From contig CAWEPH010000007.1 in NCBI GenBank assembly GCA_963810915.1, positions 1 to 64,000 on the forward strand: 64,000 nt of DNA, given 5' to 3'. The notes under the pieces are model-generated. The model was not told the origin of the DNA. It saw nothing but the letters and a program-made list of their open reading frames with translations, and did not search any database. This document shows positions 50,490 to 60,566 of the stretch, piece after piece. Both the position numbers and the translations under genes were made by a program. Origin of the DNA: JAOUEA01 sp963810915. Lineage in GTDB: Bacteria > Actinomycetota > UBA4738 > HRBIN12. Within the stretch, counting starts at the first letter, position 1. Each line of letters opens with the position of its first letter.

Positions 50490-51129
50490 TCACTGCTCCA
50501 CGTAGGCCCGCGCGGGACCGCCGTCGCCGTCGCGGACCTTCAGCGGCAAGCAGGTGAAGCGACACGGACCGGGCTTCACGTCGCGCAGATCCAGACCCTC
50601 CACGATGACGATGCCGGCGCCGAGCAGCATGCGATGCACGGGGTAGGTCGGGTCGTCCGTGCCCTCGATGGAGATGAAGTCGGTGCCCACCAGCTTGACG
50701 TGGCGGTCGGCGAGCCAGCGCGCCGCGTCGAGGGTGAGCGCCGTGTACGACGTCCGGGAAGGTCGGCGTCTCGTCCGATCCCCATCGCGCCGACCAGTCG
50801 GTCTTGAAGAGGATGCGCTGCGGTCTCGACGGGAGGGCGGCGGCGTCCAGGAGGGCCGCATCGATCTCCCGCACGCCGCGCGCGTCGACCACGTCGGCGG
50901 CCCCGATGAACGTGTCGAGCGGCACCTGGTCGATCGTGGGGCCGTCGGGCACGAAGTGGATCGGCGGATCGACGTGGGTCCCGGTATGCGTGCTCATCGT
51001 CAGGACGGAGAGGTTCGAAGCCGCCCCGTCCGCCATGTCGGAGACGCGCTCGACGTGTACCTCGGGGTCGCCGGGATAGGTGAGCATGCCCGGACCTACG
51101 GGAACCGAGACGTCGATCATCCTCGCCAT
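50490..51129 (-). CDS. Cyclase-family (kynurenine formamidase-like) hydrolase, frame broken as assembled
   Basis: A metal-dependent amidohydrolase-like cyclase family protein. The metal motif HTGTHVDPPIHF (HxGTHxDxP) is at about residue 49. The later GTDFISIEGTDDP, HRMLLGAGIVIVEGLDL and PGPCRFTCLPLKV lie in the next frame. Removing one C near 50751 gives FPDSYTALTLDAARW and 212 residues, the family length. Family members hydrolyse N-formylkynurenine or related amides/lactones, but the substrate is unknown. ATG 51120 is an alternative start. Confidence 0.8.
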
Positions 51130-51218
51130 GCGGACAGGCCCCCTGTAACGCGTGTGCTCGATGTGAGACGGTCCGGCTGGAACGCGTCACCACGACCCTA
51201 GCTCAGAGGGAGGCATCG

Positions 51219-52434
51219 GTGGACGAGATCGTGATCTACGGCGCCAGCTGGTGTCCCGACTGTCGACGCGCCAAGAAGTTCCTGGGCGACCAGCGCATCC
51301 CCTACGTCTTCCACGACCTCGAGACCGAACCGGAGCTCGCCTCCGAGGTGCAGTCCCGCAACGACGGCAACAACACGATCCCCACCGTCGTGTTCCCCGA
51401 CGGCTCGCATCTGTCGGAGCCCACCAACGAGGATCTGGCCGAGAAGCTCGGCATCCAGCGCACCGCCATGATGCACGTCTACGACCTCATCATCGTGGGC
51501 GGCGGACCGGCGGCCCTCACCACGGCGATCTACGCGGCGCGCGAGAACCTCGAGACGCTGATCATCGACGCGAAGGGCCTGGGCGGACAGGCCGGCGTGA
51601 CCGAGCGTCTCGACAACTACCCGGGCTTCCCCGAGGGGATCGGCGGCGCCGACCTCGCCGACCGCTTCGTGCAGCAGGCACAGCGGTACGGGGTGGAGAT
51701 GCTGCAGGCCGTGAGCGTCACGCACGTGAGCGACGACGGGCATCGCGAGTTCGACGTCGAGACCGCCACCGGCGACCACTACCACGCGCGCGCGGTGCTG
51801 ATCGCGACCGGGTCGTCGTACCGACGCACGAACGCGATGGGCGAGGAGGACCTGATCGGCGCGGGCGTCCACTTCTGCGCCACGTGCGACGGGCCGTTCT
51901 ACAAGGGGTCGAAGGAGCTGATGGTGATCGGCGGCGGGCAACAGCGGGCTGGAGGAAGGGGTCTTCCTCACCCAGTTCACGGAGAAGGTCGTGGTGGTCG
52001 AGTACGGGGATCGGCTGCGCGGCTCCAAGATCCTGCAGGACAAGGTCCGGAACCACGCGAAGATGGAGGTGCTGCTGAACCACGCGGTCGCCTCCTTCGC
52101 GACGAAGGACGACGGCAGCGGCAAGCTCGGCACCGTCGTGATCGAGGACCGGACCTCCGGCGAGCGCGAGGAGCACCACCCCGACGGGGTGTTCGTCTTC
52201 ATCGGCCTGGATCCGAACACGGCGTTCCTGAAGGGTCAGGTCGATCTCGATGAGCGTGGGTTCGTCGTGACCGATCCCGCCACGCTCATGACCAGCGTGC
52301 CGGGTGTGTTCGCCGCGGGTGACGTGCGGGCCGGCTCGACCAAGCAGCTCGCGTTCGCGGTGGGCGACGGGGCCGCGGCGGCGATCCAGATCCGCGGCTA
52401 CCTCGATCGCGTGGAATCGGGGGTGGGGGTCTGA
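51219..52434 (+). CDS. Glutaredoxin-thioredoxin reductase fusion, frame broken as assembled
   Basis: A fused redox enzyme. Residues about 1-85 are a glutaredoxin/mycoredoxin-like domain with active site WCPDC (ASWCPDCRRAKKF). The remainder is an FAD- and NADPH-binding thioredoxin reductase: LIIVGGGPAALT, active-site CATC, and C-terminal VFAAGDVRAG. One extra C at about 51940 breaks GGG-NSGLEEGVF. Corrected length is 404 residues. GTG 51219 follows GGGAGG. The partner small gene starts in the TGATG overlap. Confidence 0.85.
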
Positions 52435-52644
52435 TGGATCCGAACGAGATCTTCGAGCTGATCGTGAAGGCCGACGAGAAGCTGAAGTACGCCACGGCGG
52501 CGCAAGGGCGACCTGCGTGCGCAGCAGGCGGCCGACCTGCTGCACGAAGCGATCCGCGAGGCCGAGGCGATCGGCAACGAGGGCCTCGTCGAGCAGGCCC
52601 GGGTGCGGCTGGCCGACCTCCAGGCCATCATGGACGCGGGCTGA
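52434..52644 (+). CDS. Small helical protein, unknown, frame broken as assembled
   Basis: Begins MDPNEIFELIVKADEKLKYA and, after removing one C near 52503, continues KGDLRAQQAADLLHEAI and REAEAIGNEGLVEQARVRL to a stop at 52644. It is a 69-residue all-helical protein. Overlap with the trxB-type stop suggests coupled translation. No family recognised. Confidence 0.55.
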
Positions 52645-52670
52645 TCCTCGCGTGGCAGCGTTCGCGATGA

Positions 52671-52927
52671 TCAAGCCGGAGGCAGGTCCGGGAGGGCGTC
52701 GCGCCGCCACGCCCTGAACGCGGCGCGCACCGCCTCGCGTTCGGCCGTGGGCACCTCGATCCTCCGAGAGGCTGCCGGTGACGCGGATCGTCTCCCGCAT
52801 CTGTTCCAGGGCGTTCGTGCAGCCGTCGCAGCTCGCCAGGTGCGCGTCGATCTCCGCACGCAGATCCGTCGGGGAGGGCGCCCTCGAGGTAGTCGGTGAG
52901 GAGCTCGACCACGTCCCTGCAGGCCAC
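52671..52927 (-). CDS. Zinc-finger (zf-HC2) anti-sigma factor, frame broken as assembled
   Basis: Spread over three frames. The pieces are ACRDVVELLTDYLEGALP, then TDLRAEIDAHLASCDGC with the HxxxCxxC zinc-binding motif, then IEVPTAEREAVRAAF to the stop. Two extra bases (GGGG at 52871-52874, and an A near 52768) account for the breaks. Corrected length is 84 residues. It is too short for a membrane helix, so it would be a soluble ZAS-type anti-sigma. It directly follows the ECF sigma gene at 52943. Confidence 0.72.
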
Positions 52928-52942
52928 GTCGCCTCCCGTCGC

Positions 52943-53587
52943 TCATCGCTCCGCCTCGAGGTACTCGTCGAGCGCCCGGCGCACCTTGGCCCGCGCGCGG
53001 TGCAGGAGCACCCGCTGATTGGTCTCCGTGAGATCGAGGGCGTTACGGACCTCGTCGGCGGACCACCCGGCCACGTCGCGCAGGCGGATCACCTCGGCCT
53101 GCAAGGGCGGCAGCGACGCGATCGTGGCCGCGACCAGCGCGCGCGTCTCCGCCGCCTCCAGCCGGTCCTCCGGCAGCCCCGCCAATCGTTCGGCAGGCTC
53201 GACCAGTGCCCCGCCGACCGCTCCTCGGATCCGAGGAACGCCGTGGGGTCCCATGCCGGTTGGTCGAGATCGTCCCCCGCGAGCGACGCGAACGGGACGC
53301 TTCGACCCTCGCGCTGCCCCCGCGTCTTCGCGATGTTGGTGAGGATCCGGAAGATCCAGGTGCGCAGGGAGGACCGGCCCTCGAACCGGTCGAGGCCCTT
53401 CAAGACCCCGAGCCAGGCGTCCTGCACGACCTCCTCGGCCACCGCCGGTCGTCGAGACGTACATCCGGGCAACCCGGAGCATCGAGGGTTGCAGGGCATC
53501 CACGAGCGACATGAACGCCTCCTCGTCGCCGGCGCGCAGGCGCGCGACCAGCTCGAGATCGTGGGATGACGCCGTGGCGGCCTCCAT
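52943..53587 (-). CDS. ECF RNA polymerase sigma factor, frame broken as assembled
   Basis: Starts MEAATASSHDLELVARLR, with region 2 in EEVVQDAWLGVLKGLDRFEG (a different frame) and region 4 in LPPLQAEVIRLRDVAGWSADEV. One extra base near 53449 and one missing C in the CCCC run at 53209-53212 explain the two breaks. Corrected length is 214 residues. It is paired with the zf-HC2 anti-sigma gene downstream, a classic ECF/ZAS arrangement. Confidence 0.8.
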   Translation of the reverse strand: MEAATASSHDLELVARLRAGDEEAFMSLVDALQPSMLRVARMYVSTTGGGRGGRAGRLARGLEGPRPVRGPVLPAHLDLPDPHQHREDAGAARGSKRPVRVARGGRSRPTGMGPHGVPRIRGAVGGALVEPAERLAGLPEDRLEAAETRALVAATIASLPPLQAEVIRLRDVAGWSADEVRNALDLTETNQRVLLHRARAKVRRALDEYLEAER

Positions 53588-53610
53588 CGGAGGCGAGCCT
53601 AGCCGGGTCG

Positions 53611-54676
53611 TTAGGGTCGCGCGACGCCGACGACCGGCGTGCCGTATCCGGCGACGCTGCCCTCCTGCACCTCGCCGCCCGGGCCGGGGTGGCGGGCGTG
53701 GATCATCATGCCGCCGCCGATGTACAGGGCCACGTGGCTGATGGGGCTGTAGAAGAAGAGGAGGTCGCCCGGCTGCATCTGGCTCGGGTCGACGTGGGGG
53801 AGCACCGCGTATTGCATCGCGGAGGAGTGGGGGAGCGAGACGCCGGCCTGCGCCCACGCCCACATCGTGAGGCCGGAGCAGTCGAAGCCCGACGCTGGGG
53901 CTCGCCGAGCCGAAGACGTACTGCGTGCCGAGGACCTGCTTGGCCGCGTCGATGGCCCGCTGCGCCCCGCTGACGTTCGGCGGCGGCGGGTTGTAGCTGC
54001 CGCCCCCGCCCGAACTCCCACCCGAACTACCCGTGCTGCCTGAGGCGTCCTGGGTGGCCTGCGCGGCCGCGGCCGCCTGCTGGGCCTTCACCGCCGCGAG
54101 GTAGGCCTGGTAGTTCGCGCTGGTCTGCTCGTACAGGCTCTTCGCCTGGTCGAGCAGGCCCGAGATCTCACCGCGCTTGGAGTTCACGGCGTCCAGTTGC
54201 GTCTGCTGGTCGCTCACCGCCGCGTCGTACTGCTGCGCCGCCCATTCGGCCTTCTGGCGGGCCGAGTCGGCGGTGGTGGCGAGGTCGGCGTCGTTCTGGG
54301 CGAGCGCCCCCATGAACTCCAGGCGGTCGGAGAACTGCGAGAAGTTCTGAGCGCCGAGGAGGGTGTCGAGCTGCGAACCCATCCCGGTGTAGGCCTCCGC
54401 CGCACGCTTGCCGAGCTCGGCGCGCGCCGCCTCGGCGGCGGCTTGGGCCTGATCCATCTGCTCCTTGGCGCCGGCGAGCTTCTGCTGGAGCTGCTGGAGC
54501 TGGACCCGCGCCGCGTTGTACTGCTCGACGATGGCCTCGAGCTGCTGGTTGAGGCTGTCGAGCTTCGCCTTGGCGTTGGTGACGTCGGTTTGCGTCGCGT
54601 GGTCCGCGAAGGAGGGTGAGGCTGAGGCGACGAAGAAGGGGATAACGAAGACGGCGGCCAACGCCGTCCTTACCAA
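53611..54676 (-). CDS. Secreted NlpC/P60 peptidoglycan endopeptidase, frame broken as assembled
   Basis: Signal peptide (VRTALAAVFVIPFFVASASPSF), a long coiled coil (about residues 25-215, Gln/Ala-rich), a Ser/Gly linker, and a C-terminal NlpC/P60 domain with catalytic C (GFDCSGLT), H (ISHVALYIG) and H (MIHARHP). It resembles RipA/RpfB-associated hydrolases that cut peptide stems during division. An extra base near 53896 separates the linker from GFDCSG. Corrected length is 354 residues. TTG 54676 is the best in-frame start. An ATG closer to the AGGAGGG site (54695 region) is out of frame, so another indel is possible. Confidence 0.82.
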
Positions 54677-54724
54677 CCTTCTGCGCTCCTGGTCATTTCC
54701 CTCCTGGATCCGGCGGATATGGCG

Positions 54725-54756
54725 AAGCCTCCGTCTCTCAGGTCGGGCGGAGGCTT
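54725..54756 (-). promoter_or_regulatory. 5'-leader hairpin of the NlpC/P60 gene
   Basis: AAGCCTCCG (54725-54733) and CGGAGGCTT (54748-54756) form a perfect 9-base stem with a 14-base loop, located right at the predicted 5' end of the mRNA. It could protect the transcript or act as a regulatory leader. It matches no riboswitch I know. Confidence 0.4.
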
Positions 54757-54762
54757 GACACG

Positions 54763-54792
54763 AGGCTACCGGTCCCTCCCCCGGGTCGTCAA
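54763..54792 (-). promoter_or_regulatory. Promoter of the NlpC/P60 gene
   Basis: On the minus strand: TTGACG (54792-54787), an 18-base spacer, TAGCCT (54768-54763). A near-consensus vegetative promoter. Confidence 0.65.
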
Positions 54793-54840
54793 ACGTATCC
54801 GCAGAAGCGGTTGTGCAAGGGCTCACCCCTCGGAACGAGG

Positions 54841-54868
54841 CGAGGGCGGGTCTCGCGACCCGCCCTCG
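54841..54868. terminator. Strong hairpin downstream of tRNA-Pro
   Basis: CGAGGGCGGGTC-TCGC-GACCCGCCCTCG, a perfect 12-base stem with a tetraloop, 14 bases beyond the tRNA-Pro 3' end on the minus strand. No U-tract. A likely terminator of the tRNA. Confidence 0.6.
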
Positions 54869-54881
54869 ATGCCCTCCGAGG

Positions 54882-54958
54882 TGGTCGGGACGGCGGGATT
54901 TGAACCCGCGACCTCAGCGTCCCGAACGCTGCGCGCTACCAAACTGCGCCACGTCCCG
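54882..54958 (-). tRNA. tRNA-Pro (anticodon CGG)
   Basis: A 77-base tRNA on the minus strand. Acceptor arms CGGGACG/CGTCCCG, anticodon loop TTCGGGA (CGG), T-loop TTCAAAT, and CCA encoded at the low-coordinate end (54884-54882). It decodes CCG. Confidence 0.96.
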
Positions 54959-54966
54959 AGGGCCTG

Positions 54967-55858
54967 TCAGTGTAGCGATTCGGCGCCCACCTGCTCCCGC
55001 CGCGTGAGTTCCAGGAGGGTCGCCTCCGGGCGGCAGCAGAAGCGGAACGGCGCGAACTTGGAAGTCCCGAGCCCCGGAGAGGTGTGCAGGACCCCATCGC
55101 CCATCCGCGCCAGGCCCTTCACGATCCGTCGTGGCATGGAGCAGTTGGTGACCACCGCGCCGAACCACGGAAGGCAGACCTGGCCGCCGTGGGTATGACC
55201 CGCCACCATGAAGGCGTAGCCGAGGGCCGCGGCCTCCGGCGCCGAGTCGGGGGAGTGCATCACCGCCACGCCGAAGCGCTCGGGAGCCTGCCGTGGGGCC
55301 ACCCGGTAGTCCTGCGCGCCGGATGTGGGCGTCGTCGAGCCCCAGGAGCTCGACGGGGAGGCCATCGAGCGAGATCTCCCGCCGCGCGTTGGTGAGATCT
55401 TCCCATCGCCCGGCCTCGAGCTGGGCGATCAGGTCTTCGGCGCGTCCACGCCGCGCGCGGCGGGGCTTGCGATGCCGGCGGAAGTACGCGAGGTAGTTCA
55501 GCGGCCGCGGAACGTAGTAGTCGTTCGAGCCGAGCACGAACCACGAGGCAAGCCGGCCGCGCGTGGGCGCCACGGCCGCCACGGCGGTCTCGACCGCCTC
55601 CGGCTCGGCCAGGAAGTCCCCGGTCACCACCGTCACGTCGGCCCGGGGCAGGTCGGCGAGGAACCGCGCCTTCTTCGGGTCGTGGCGGACGAAGTGCAGG
55701 TCCGACAGGTGCAGCACGCTCAGGGATGCCGGACCATCCGCCGGTAGGATGGCCAACGAGTAGCGCCGCAGCCGGTACCACCCGTGCTCGATCAGCGCAC
55801 CCTAGAGCACGCAGAGCACGCCGACGGCCACAAGCGCGAGCAGGATCCAGCCAAGCAT
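54967..55858 (-). CDS. Membrane-anchored metallophosphoesterase, frame broken as assembled
   Basis: A calcineurin-like phosphoesterase of the YkuE/YaeI type. Metal motifs: LHLSDLHF, VVTGDFL, LGSNDYY, VMHSPD and AGHTHGGQ. An extra base near 55319 breaks the frame before AQDYRVAPRQAPERF. The likely N-terminus is further upstream than the first open start (TTG 55756). From ATG 55858 the same frame encodes a membrane helix (MLGWILLALVAVGVLCVL), then a TAG at 55802-55804, then GALIEHGWYRLRRYSLAILP, which looks like the normal linker of this family. Corrected length is about 296 codons. The TAG is unexplained. Confidence 0.78.
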
Positions 55859-55871
55859 CGGAGGGAGTCTA

Positions 55872-56328
55872 GTGACCGGCTCCACGTTGAAAGACCAGAT
55901 CCATCAACAGATGACCGACGCCATGAAGGCGGGCGACAAGACCCGCGTGGGCGCCCTGCGCATGTTCGTCTCGGCGATCCGCTACAAGGAGGACGAGCTC
56001 GGTCACGAGCTCGACGACGACGAGATCCGCGACGTGGCCGGCAAGGAGGTCAAGAAGCGGAACGAGTCGATCGAGGCGTTCGAGGGCGCCGGGCGGCCCG
56101 AGCTCGCGGCGAAGGAGGCCGAGGAACGCGACGTGATCCGGCCCTGGGCTCCCGTCCAGCTCGACGACGCCGCCGTGGACGCCCTGATCGACGAGGCGCT
56201 GGCCGCGACCGGCGCGACCTCCGTCAAGGAGCTCGGGAAGGTCATGGGCATCGTGATGGGCAAGGCGCAGGGCAAGGTCGACGGCACCGTCGTCCAGGCG
56301 AAAGGTGCGAGCGCGCCTCGACGCCTGA
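55872..56328 (+). CDS. GatB/YqeY domain protein, frame broken as assembled
   Basis: A YqeY-type protein related to the tRNA-binding tail of GatB. TLKDQIHQQMTDAMKAGDK, LRMFVSAIRYKE and MGIVMGKAQGKVDG are family segments. One extra A in AAA (56301-56303) shifts the last codons. Without it the protein ends VVQAKVRARLDA at 56328 with 151 residues, the standard length. As assembled the frame runs on to 56375. GTG 55872 follows GGAGGGAG. The function of the family is not firmly known. Confidence 0.85.
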
Positions 56329-56352
56329 TCGAGGCCGGGCAGGCCGAGGCGT

Positions 56353-58753
56353 TCAGGCCCGGCTGCCCACCGTGATCGTCACCGTCGACCCCTGCTGCGC
56401 CTTGGTACCCGCGCCGGGCGATTGAGCGAGCACGCGGTCGTAGTCGCCCGGGTGGGTCACGATCTTGTGCACGACGCGAACCACGAACCCGGATGCCTCG
56501 AGCGTGGACTGCGCGGTGTCGACGTTCTGTCCCACCACCCCCGGCACGGCCGCGGTGCTCGGCACCCCGTCGCTCACGTCGATGCTGACCGTCGTGCCGG
56601 CCGCGGATGAACTCCCGCCGGCCGGGCTCTGCGCCACGACCGTGCCCTTCGGCTCGACCGCATGGACCGCGTTGATCACCACGTGGAAGCCGGCGGCGGA
56701 CAGCGTGGATTCGGCCGTCGCCTGGTCCATCCCCACGACGTCGGGCACCGTGACCGAGGAGAAGGACGGAGGGGCGGCCGTCGGGAAGCCCTGCACGGGC
56801 ATCCCCGCCATCACGCGCAGCATGTAGTCGTGCCAGATGGGGGCCGCCACGGTGCCGCCGAAGACGCTCCCCATCGAGTAGAGCTGGCCGGGCGGCCCGA
56901 CCCAGACCGAGGTCACGACCTGCGGGGTGTAGCCGACGAACCAGACGTTGGTGTTGCCGTTGGCCGTGCCCGTCTTGCCGGCCACCGGCCACGTGCCCAG
57001 CGCGGCGGCCGTGCCGGTCCCGCCCGAGACCACGCCCTGGAGCATCGAGGTCACCAGCGCGGCGATCTCCGGCTTCACGACCGGGTTGCAGTCGGGTTGG
57101 TGCGTGTAGACCGTGCCGCGGTCGTTGGAGATGCTCTCCACGGTGTACGGCACGCAGTGCACGCCGCCGTTCGCGAGCGTCTGAAAGCCGGAGGCCTGGT
57201 CGAGCGGCGTGACCGGGACGGATCCGGTGGCGAGCGCGAGGACCGGCAACAGATCGGAGGTGACGCCCATCCGGTGCGCGACCTCCACGACCTTGTCGGG
57301 ACCCACGTCCTGGATCAGCTGCGCGAAGACCACGTTCACCGAATCCGTGGTCGCGGTGTAGAGGTTGATCATCCCCGAGTCGCCCGGTCCCTCGGCGTTG
57401 GTGACGCAGTTGCACGAGCTGCCCGGCCAGCCGTCGGGAGGGTAGTAGGGCGACTTGCTCGAATACGTGGTGGTGGGCGGGATGCCCTCCTCGAAGGCGG
57501 CCGTGAGGATGTACGGCTTGAAGGAGGACCCCGGGGCGTGCGGCGTGTTGGCGAGGTCGAGCTGATCCCTCGCGTAGTTCTTCCCCGACAGCAGGGTGCG
57601 GATCGCCCCCGTCTTCACGTCCTCGGAGACGATCGCGACGTCGGGCGGGAGCGATCCCGGGCGGGTGGTACGGGAGGGCGAGCGCGCCGGGGGCGTTGGC
57701 CGCGGCCTGCGCGTAGGCCTGCCACTTCGGGTCGAACGTGGTGGTGATCTTGAGTCCGCCCTCGTAGAGGCTCCGCTTGCGAGCGTCCACGGTCTTGCCG
57801 AGGGAGTCGAAGGCCGCGTTGGTGTTCGCGAGGATCTGTCGGACCAGATACGTCACGAAGTACGGCTGCGTGGTTCGGCGGTAGACCCCGGCGTCCTTCG
57901 CGAGGTTGAGCGCCGTCGCCTTCGCCTGCTGGCCCCGGTCGTAGGACAGTACCCCTTGCCCGATCATGCGGTTCAGGACGTCGTTGCGACGGATCCGCGA
58001 CTTCAGTGGGTGCCTGATCGGGTCGTAGAGGCTCGGGTTGCGGATGATCCCCGCGAGCGTGGCGCCCTGCGTCAGCGTGAGCCGGGACGCGGGCACCCCG
58101 AAGTAGTACTCGGCGGCGGTCCCGATCCCGTAGACGCCGTTGGCCAGGTACACCTGGTTGAGGTACATCTCCAGGATCTGGTCCTTCGTGTACTTCTTCT
58201 CGACCCGGATCGCGAGCGCGAACTCCTGCAGCTTGCGTTCGAAGCTCCGGTCGTAGGGGTCGAGCCCCAGCGTGTTCTTCACGAGCTGCTGCGTGATGGT
58301 CGAGGCTCCTTCGACGACCTGCCCGGCGCGGGCGTTCGCGATCACCGCCCGCAACAACGAGGTCCAGTTGAGCGCGCCGTGGCTGTAGAAGTTCGAGTCC
58401 TCGATGGACAGGGCCGCCTGCCTCGCAACGGGGCTGATCTTGTTGAGGTGCACGATCTCCCGGTTGTCGAGGTAGACCGTGGCGAGGACGGTCTTGCCGT
58501 CGTTGGCGTAGATCGTCGAGCGCTCGGGGAAGCGCGGGATCTTGGTGAAGTCGGCGCCCAGCGCCGTCACCTTGTCGTCGATCCGCTTGACGCCCACCGC
58601 GGCGCCCACGAACGGGGCGGCGATCATCATGGCCATGAGCCCCGAGGCGATCAGCACGACGGGGATCAGCAGCAGGACCGCGAACGGTTTGAACGCCAAT
58701 CGGTCGTGGAGCGGGCGGGGGTCCGCCCTGCGAGGTCCGGTCGGCACGCCCAT
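56353..58753 (-). CDS. Class A penicillin-binding protein with PASTA domains, frame broken as assembled
   Basis: A bifunctional peptidoglycan glycosyltransferase/transpeptidase. After an N-terminal cytoplasmic tail and membrane helix (FAVLLLIPVVLIASGLMAM) comes the GT51 domain (EDSNFYSHG, GASTITQQLVKNTL). The transpeptidase follows, with SSFKP (SxxK serine), SVN and KTGTAN, then two C-terminal PASTA repeats (VPDVVGMDQATAESTL, VPGVVGQNVDTAQSTL). One extra G at 57663-57665 breaks the frame between the two catalytic domains, before LPPDVAIVSEDVKTG. Corrected length is 799 residues. It resembles PonA1-type enzymes. Confidence 0.92.
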
Positions 58754-58803
58754 GGGGTTGCGCCAAGGATACCCTTGGTCCCCCCGGTACGATAGGGAGC
58801 GCC

Positions 58804-60166
58804 ATGCGCCGCTCGATCCCCCTGTTCCTCGCGCTCCTCTCGCTCGCCCTCTGGCCTTCCCTCGCCCGGGCCGCGGACGTCTCGCCGACGCCTGCGGCGG
58901 GGCCCACCAGCACGGACGTCGTCGTGCTCAAGGTGGAGGGCGCGATCGACCGGCCGCTCTGGTCCTACCTGAACCAGCGGCTCGATCAGGCGGAGGCCGA
59001 CGGTGCGATCGTGGTCCTGCAGACCGACACGTCGGGCACGCTCGGCGAGGACGGCGTGGCGCTCGGGAACCGCCTCGTGGCGATGCGCGTCCCCGTCCTC
59101 GTCTGGGTCGGACCTGCCCCCGCGAAGGCTGCCGGGGCCGGCCTCCTGCTGATGTACGCGTCCTCGCTCGCGGGCGTCTCGCCGGGCTCGCAGACCGGCC
59201 CGCTGAACCCGATCGACCTCGCCTCGCCGGATCAGGCGTACCCGGGGTTGCAGGCCACGATCCAGGGCTGGCTGGACGCACGGGGGAAGGACACCGAGAT
59301 CGACTGGCCCGACGGCGCCCTCGATGGAGCCCAGGCCATGGACCACGACATCGCCCAGGTCGCCGCCGGGTCGATCACGCAGTTCCTGGACGCGGCGGAC
59401 GGGAAGACCGTGATGACCGCCGATGGCCCCGTCACCCTGCACACGCGGATCGCCACCACGGATCAGGAGGCGGCCCAGCACGTCGTGAACATCGATTTCG
59501 ACAACATGGGACCGGTCCTGCGCGTGGCGCACGGGGTGGCCTCGCCCTCCATCATCTACTTCCTCCTGGCGATCGGGCTGGCCTGCCTGGCGTTCGAGCT
59601 GACGCAGCCCGGCTTCGGGTTCGCCGGGTTCGCCGGGGTGGGGATGCTGCTGCTGGCCGCCTACGGCATCTGGGTGATCCCGCCGTTCTGGCCGGGCCTC
59701 GCGCTCCTGCTCGCGGGCGTGGCCCTGATGACGCTCGACGTGCGGATCCGCAACCTCGGTCTGCTCACCGCGCTCGGCCTCGCTCGCGTTCGCCGCGGGG
59801 TCCTGGCTCGCGTGGCACCAGGTGGCGCCCGCGATCCGGATCTCGCCCTGGCTGATCGTGGGAGCGGTGATCGCGAGCCTCCTGTACTACGGGTTCGGGC
59901 TCACCGTCGCCCTGCAGTCGCGCGATCGCATCGTCAACACGCAGCGCGGGCTGATCGGTCTCGTGGGCGAGGCGCGCGGACGCATCGCTCCCGAGGGACC
60001 GGTGTACGTGAAGGGCGCGATGTGGCGGGGGCGGAGCGCCGGCGAGGCCATCGCGCCCGGGACGCCCGTGCGCGTGCGCGGGGTCGACGGCCTGGTGTTG
60101 AAGGTCGAGGCGGACCCCGACGCGACCCCGATGCTGCGCGACCCGGACAGGGTCTCCTCCGACTGA
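58804..60166 (+). CDS. NfeD-family membrane serine protease (ClpP-like), frame broken as assembled
   Basis: Signal peptide (MRRSIPLFLALLSLAL), then a ClpP/SppA-like domain (DGAIVVLQTDTSG, VWVGPAPAKAAGAGLLLMYAS). Four membrane helices follow from about residue 245, then a C-terminal OB-fold NfeD domain (GEARGRIAPEGPVYVKG, GTPVRVRGVDGLVL). This is the full-length NfeD1b type, usually paired with a SPFH/stomatin gene, which is not seen here. One extra G near 59782 shifts the frame at ALGL-LAFAAGSW. Corrected length is 453 residues. A TACGAT -10 lies 10 nt before the ATG. Confidence 0.87.
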
Positions 60167-60255
60167 CGTCGGTTGTTGCGGTTGCGTTAACCCGGGACTC
60201 ATCTGCACGCCTCGGGGGAATCCTCGGCGGCCCTCCTTACGAAGAACAGGGTGAG

Positions 60256-60525
60256 ATGGCCGATGACCTCGCTTCCGGCTGGCAGCACTTCGCGGCGTGC
60301 CGCGGCGCCGATGCGTCGCACTTCTTCGCACCCAACTACTTCGAGAAGCGCAGCCAGAAGAACGCGCGAGAGGCTGTGGCCAAGGCGATCTGCTCGCGGT
60401 GCCCCGTCCGGGTCGAGTGCCTCGAGTACGCCCTGGAGATCCGTGAGACGCACGGCATCTGGGGTGGGCTGAACGAGATGGAGCGCCGGGCCGTCCTGCG
60501 GGAGCGCACGCGCGAGGCCGTCTAG
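60256..60525 (+). CDS. WhiB-family iron-sulfur transcription factor
   Basis: An 89-residue Wbl protein, a family confined to actinobacteria and their phages. The four cluster cysteines are C15, C46, C49 and C55 (ACRG, CSRCPVRVEC), and the beta-turn GIWGGLNEMERR follows. It likely binds a [4Fe-4S] cluster and sigma factor region 4. The product has an acidic N-terminus (MADDLASGW) and an Arg-rich tail. The particular WhiB class cannot be fixed from sequence by eye. Confidence 0.95.
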   Translation: MADDLASGWQHFAACRGADASHFFAPNYFEKRSQKNAREAVAKAICSRCPVRVECLEYALEIRETHGIWGGLNEMERRAVLRERTREAV

Positions 60526-60529
60526 CGGG

Positions 60530-60558
60530 TTGACGCCACCCGGCGAGGGCCGCAGGAT
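60530..60558 (+). promoter_or_regulatory. Promoter of the RidA gene
   Basis: TTGACG (60530-60535), a 17-base spacer and CAGGAT (60553-60558), 8 nt before ATG 60567. A near-leaderless transcript. Confidence 0.55.
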
Positions 60559-60566
60559 GCCTCGCC

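Noticed and set aside
55802..55858. Separate 18-residue hydrophobic microprotein (MLGWILLALVAVGVLCVL)
   Set aside because: It is in frame with and adjacent to the phosphoesterase, has no ribosome binding site of its own, and fits better as that protein's membrane anchor.
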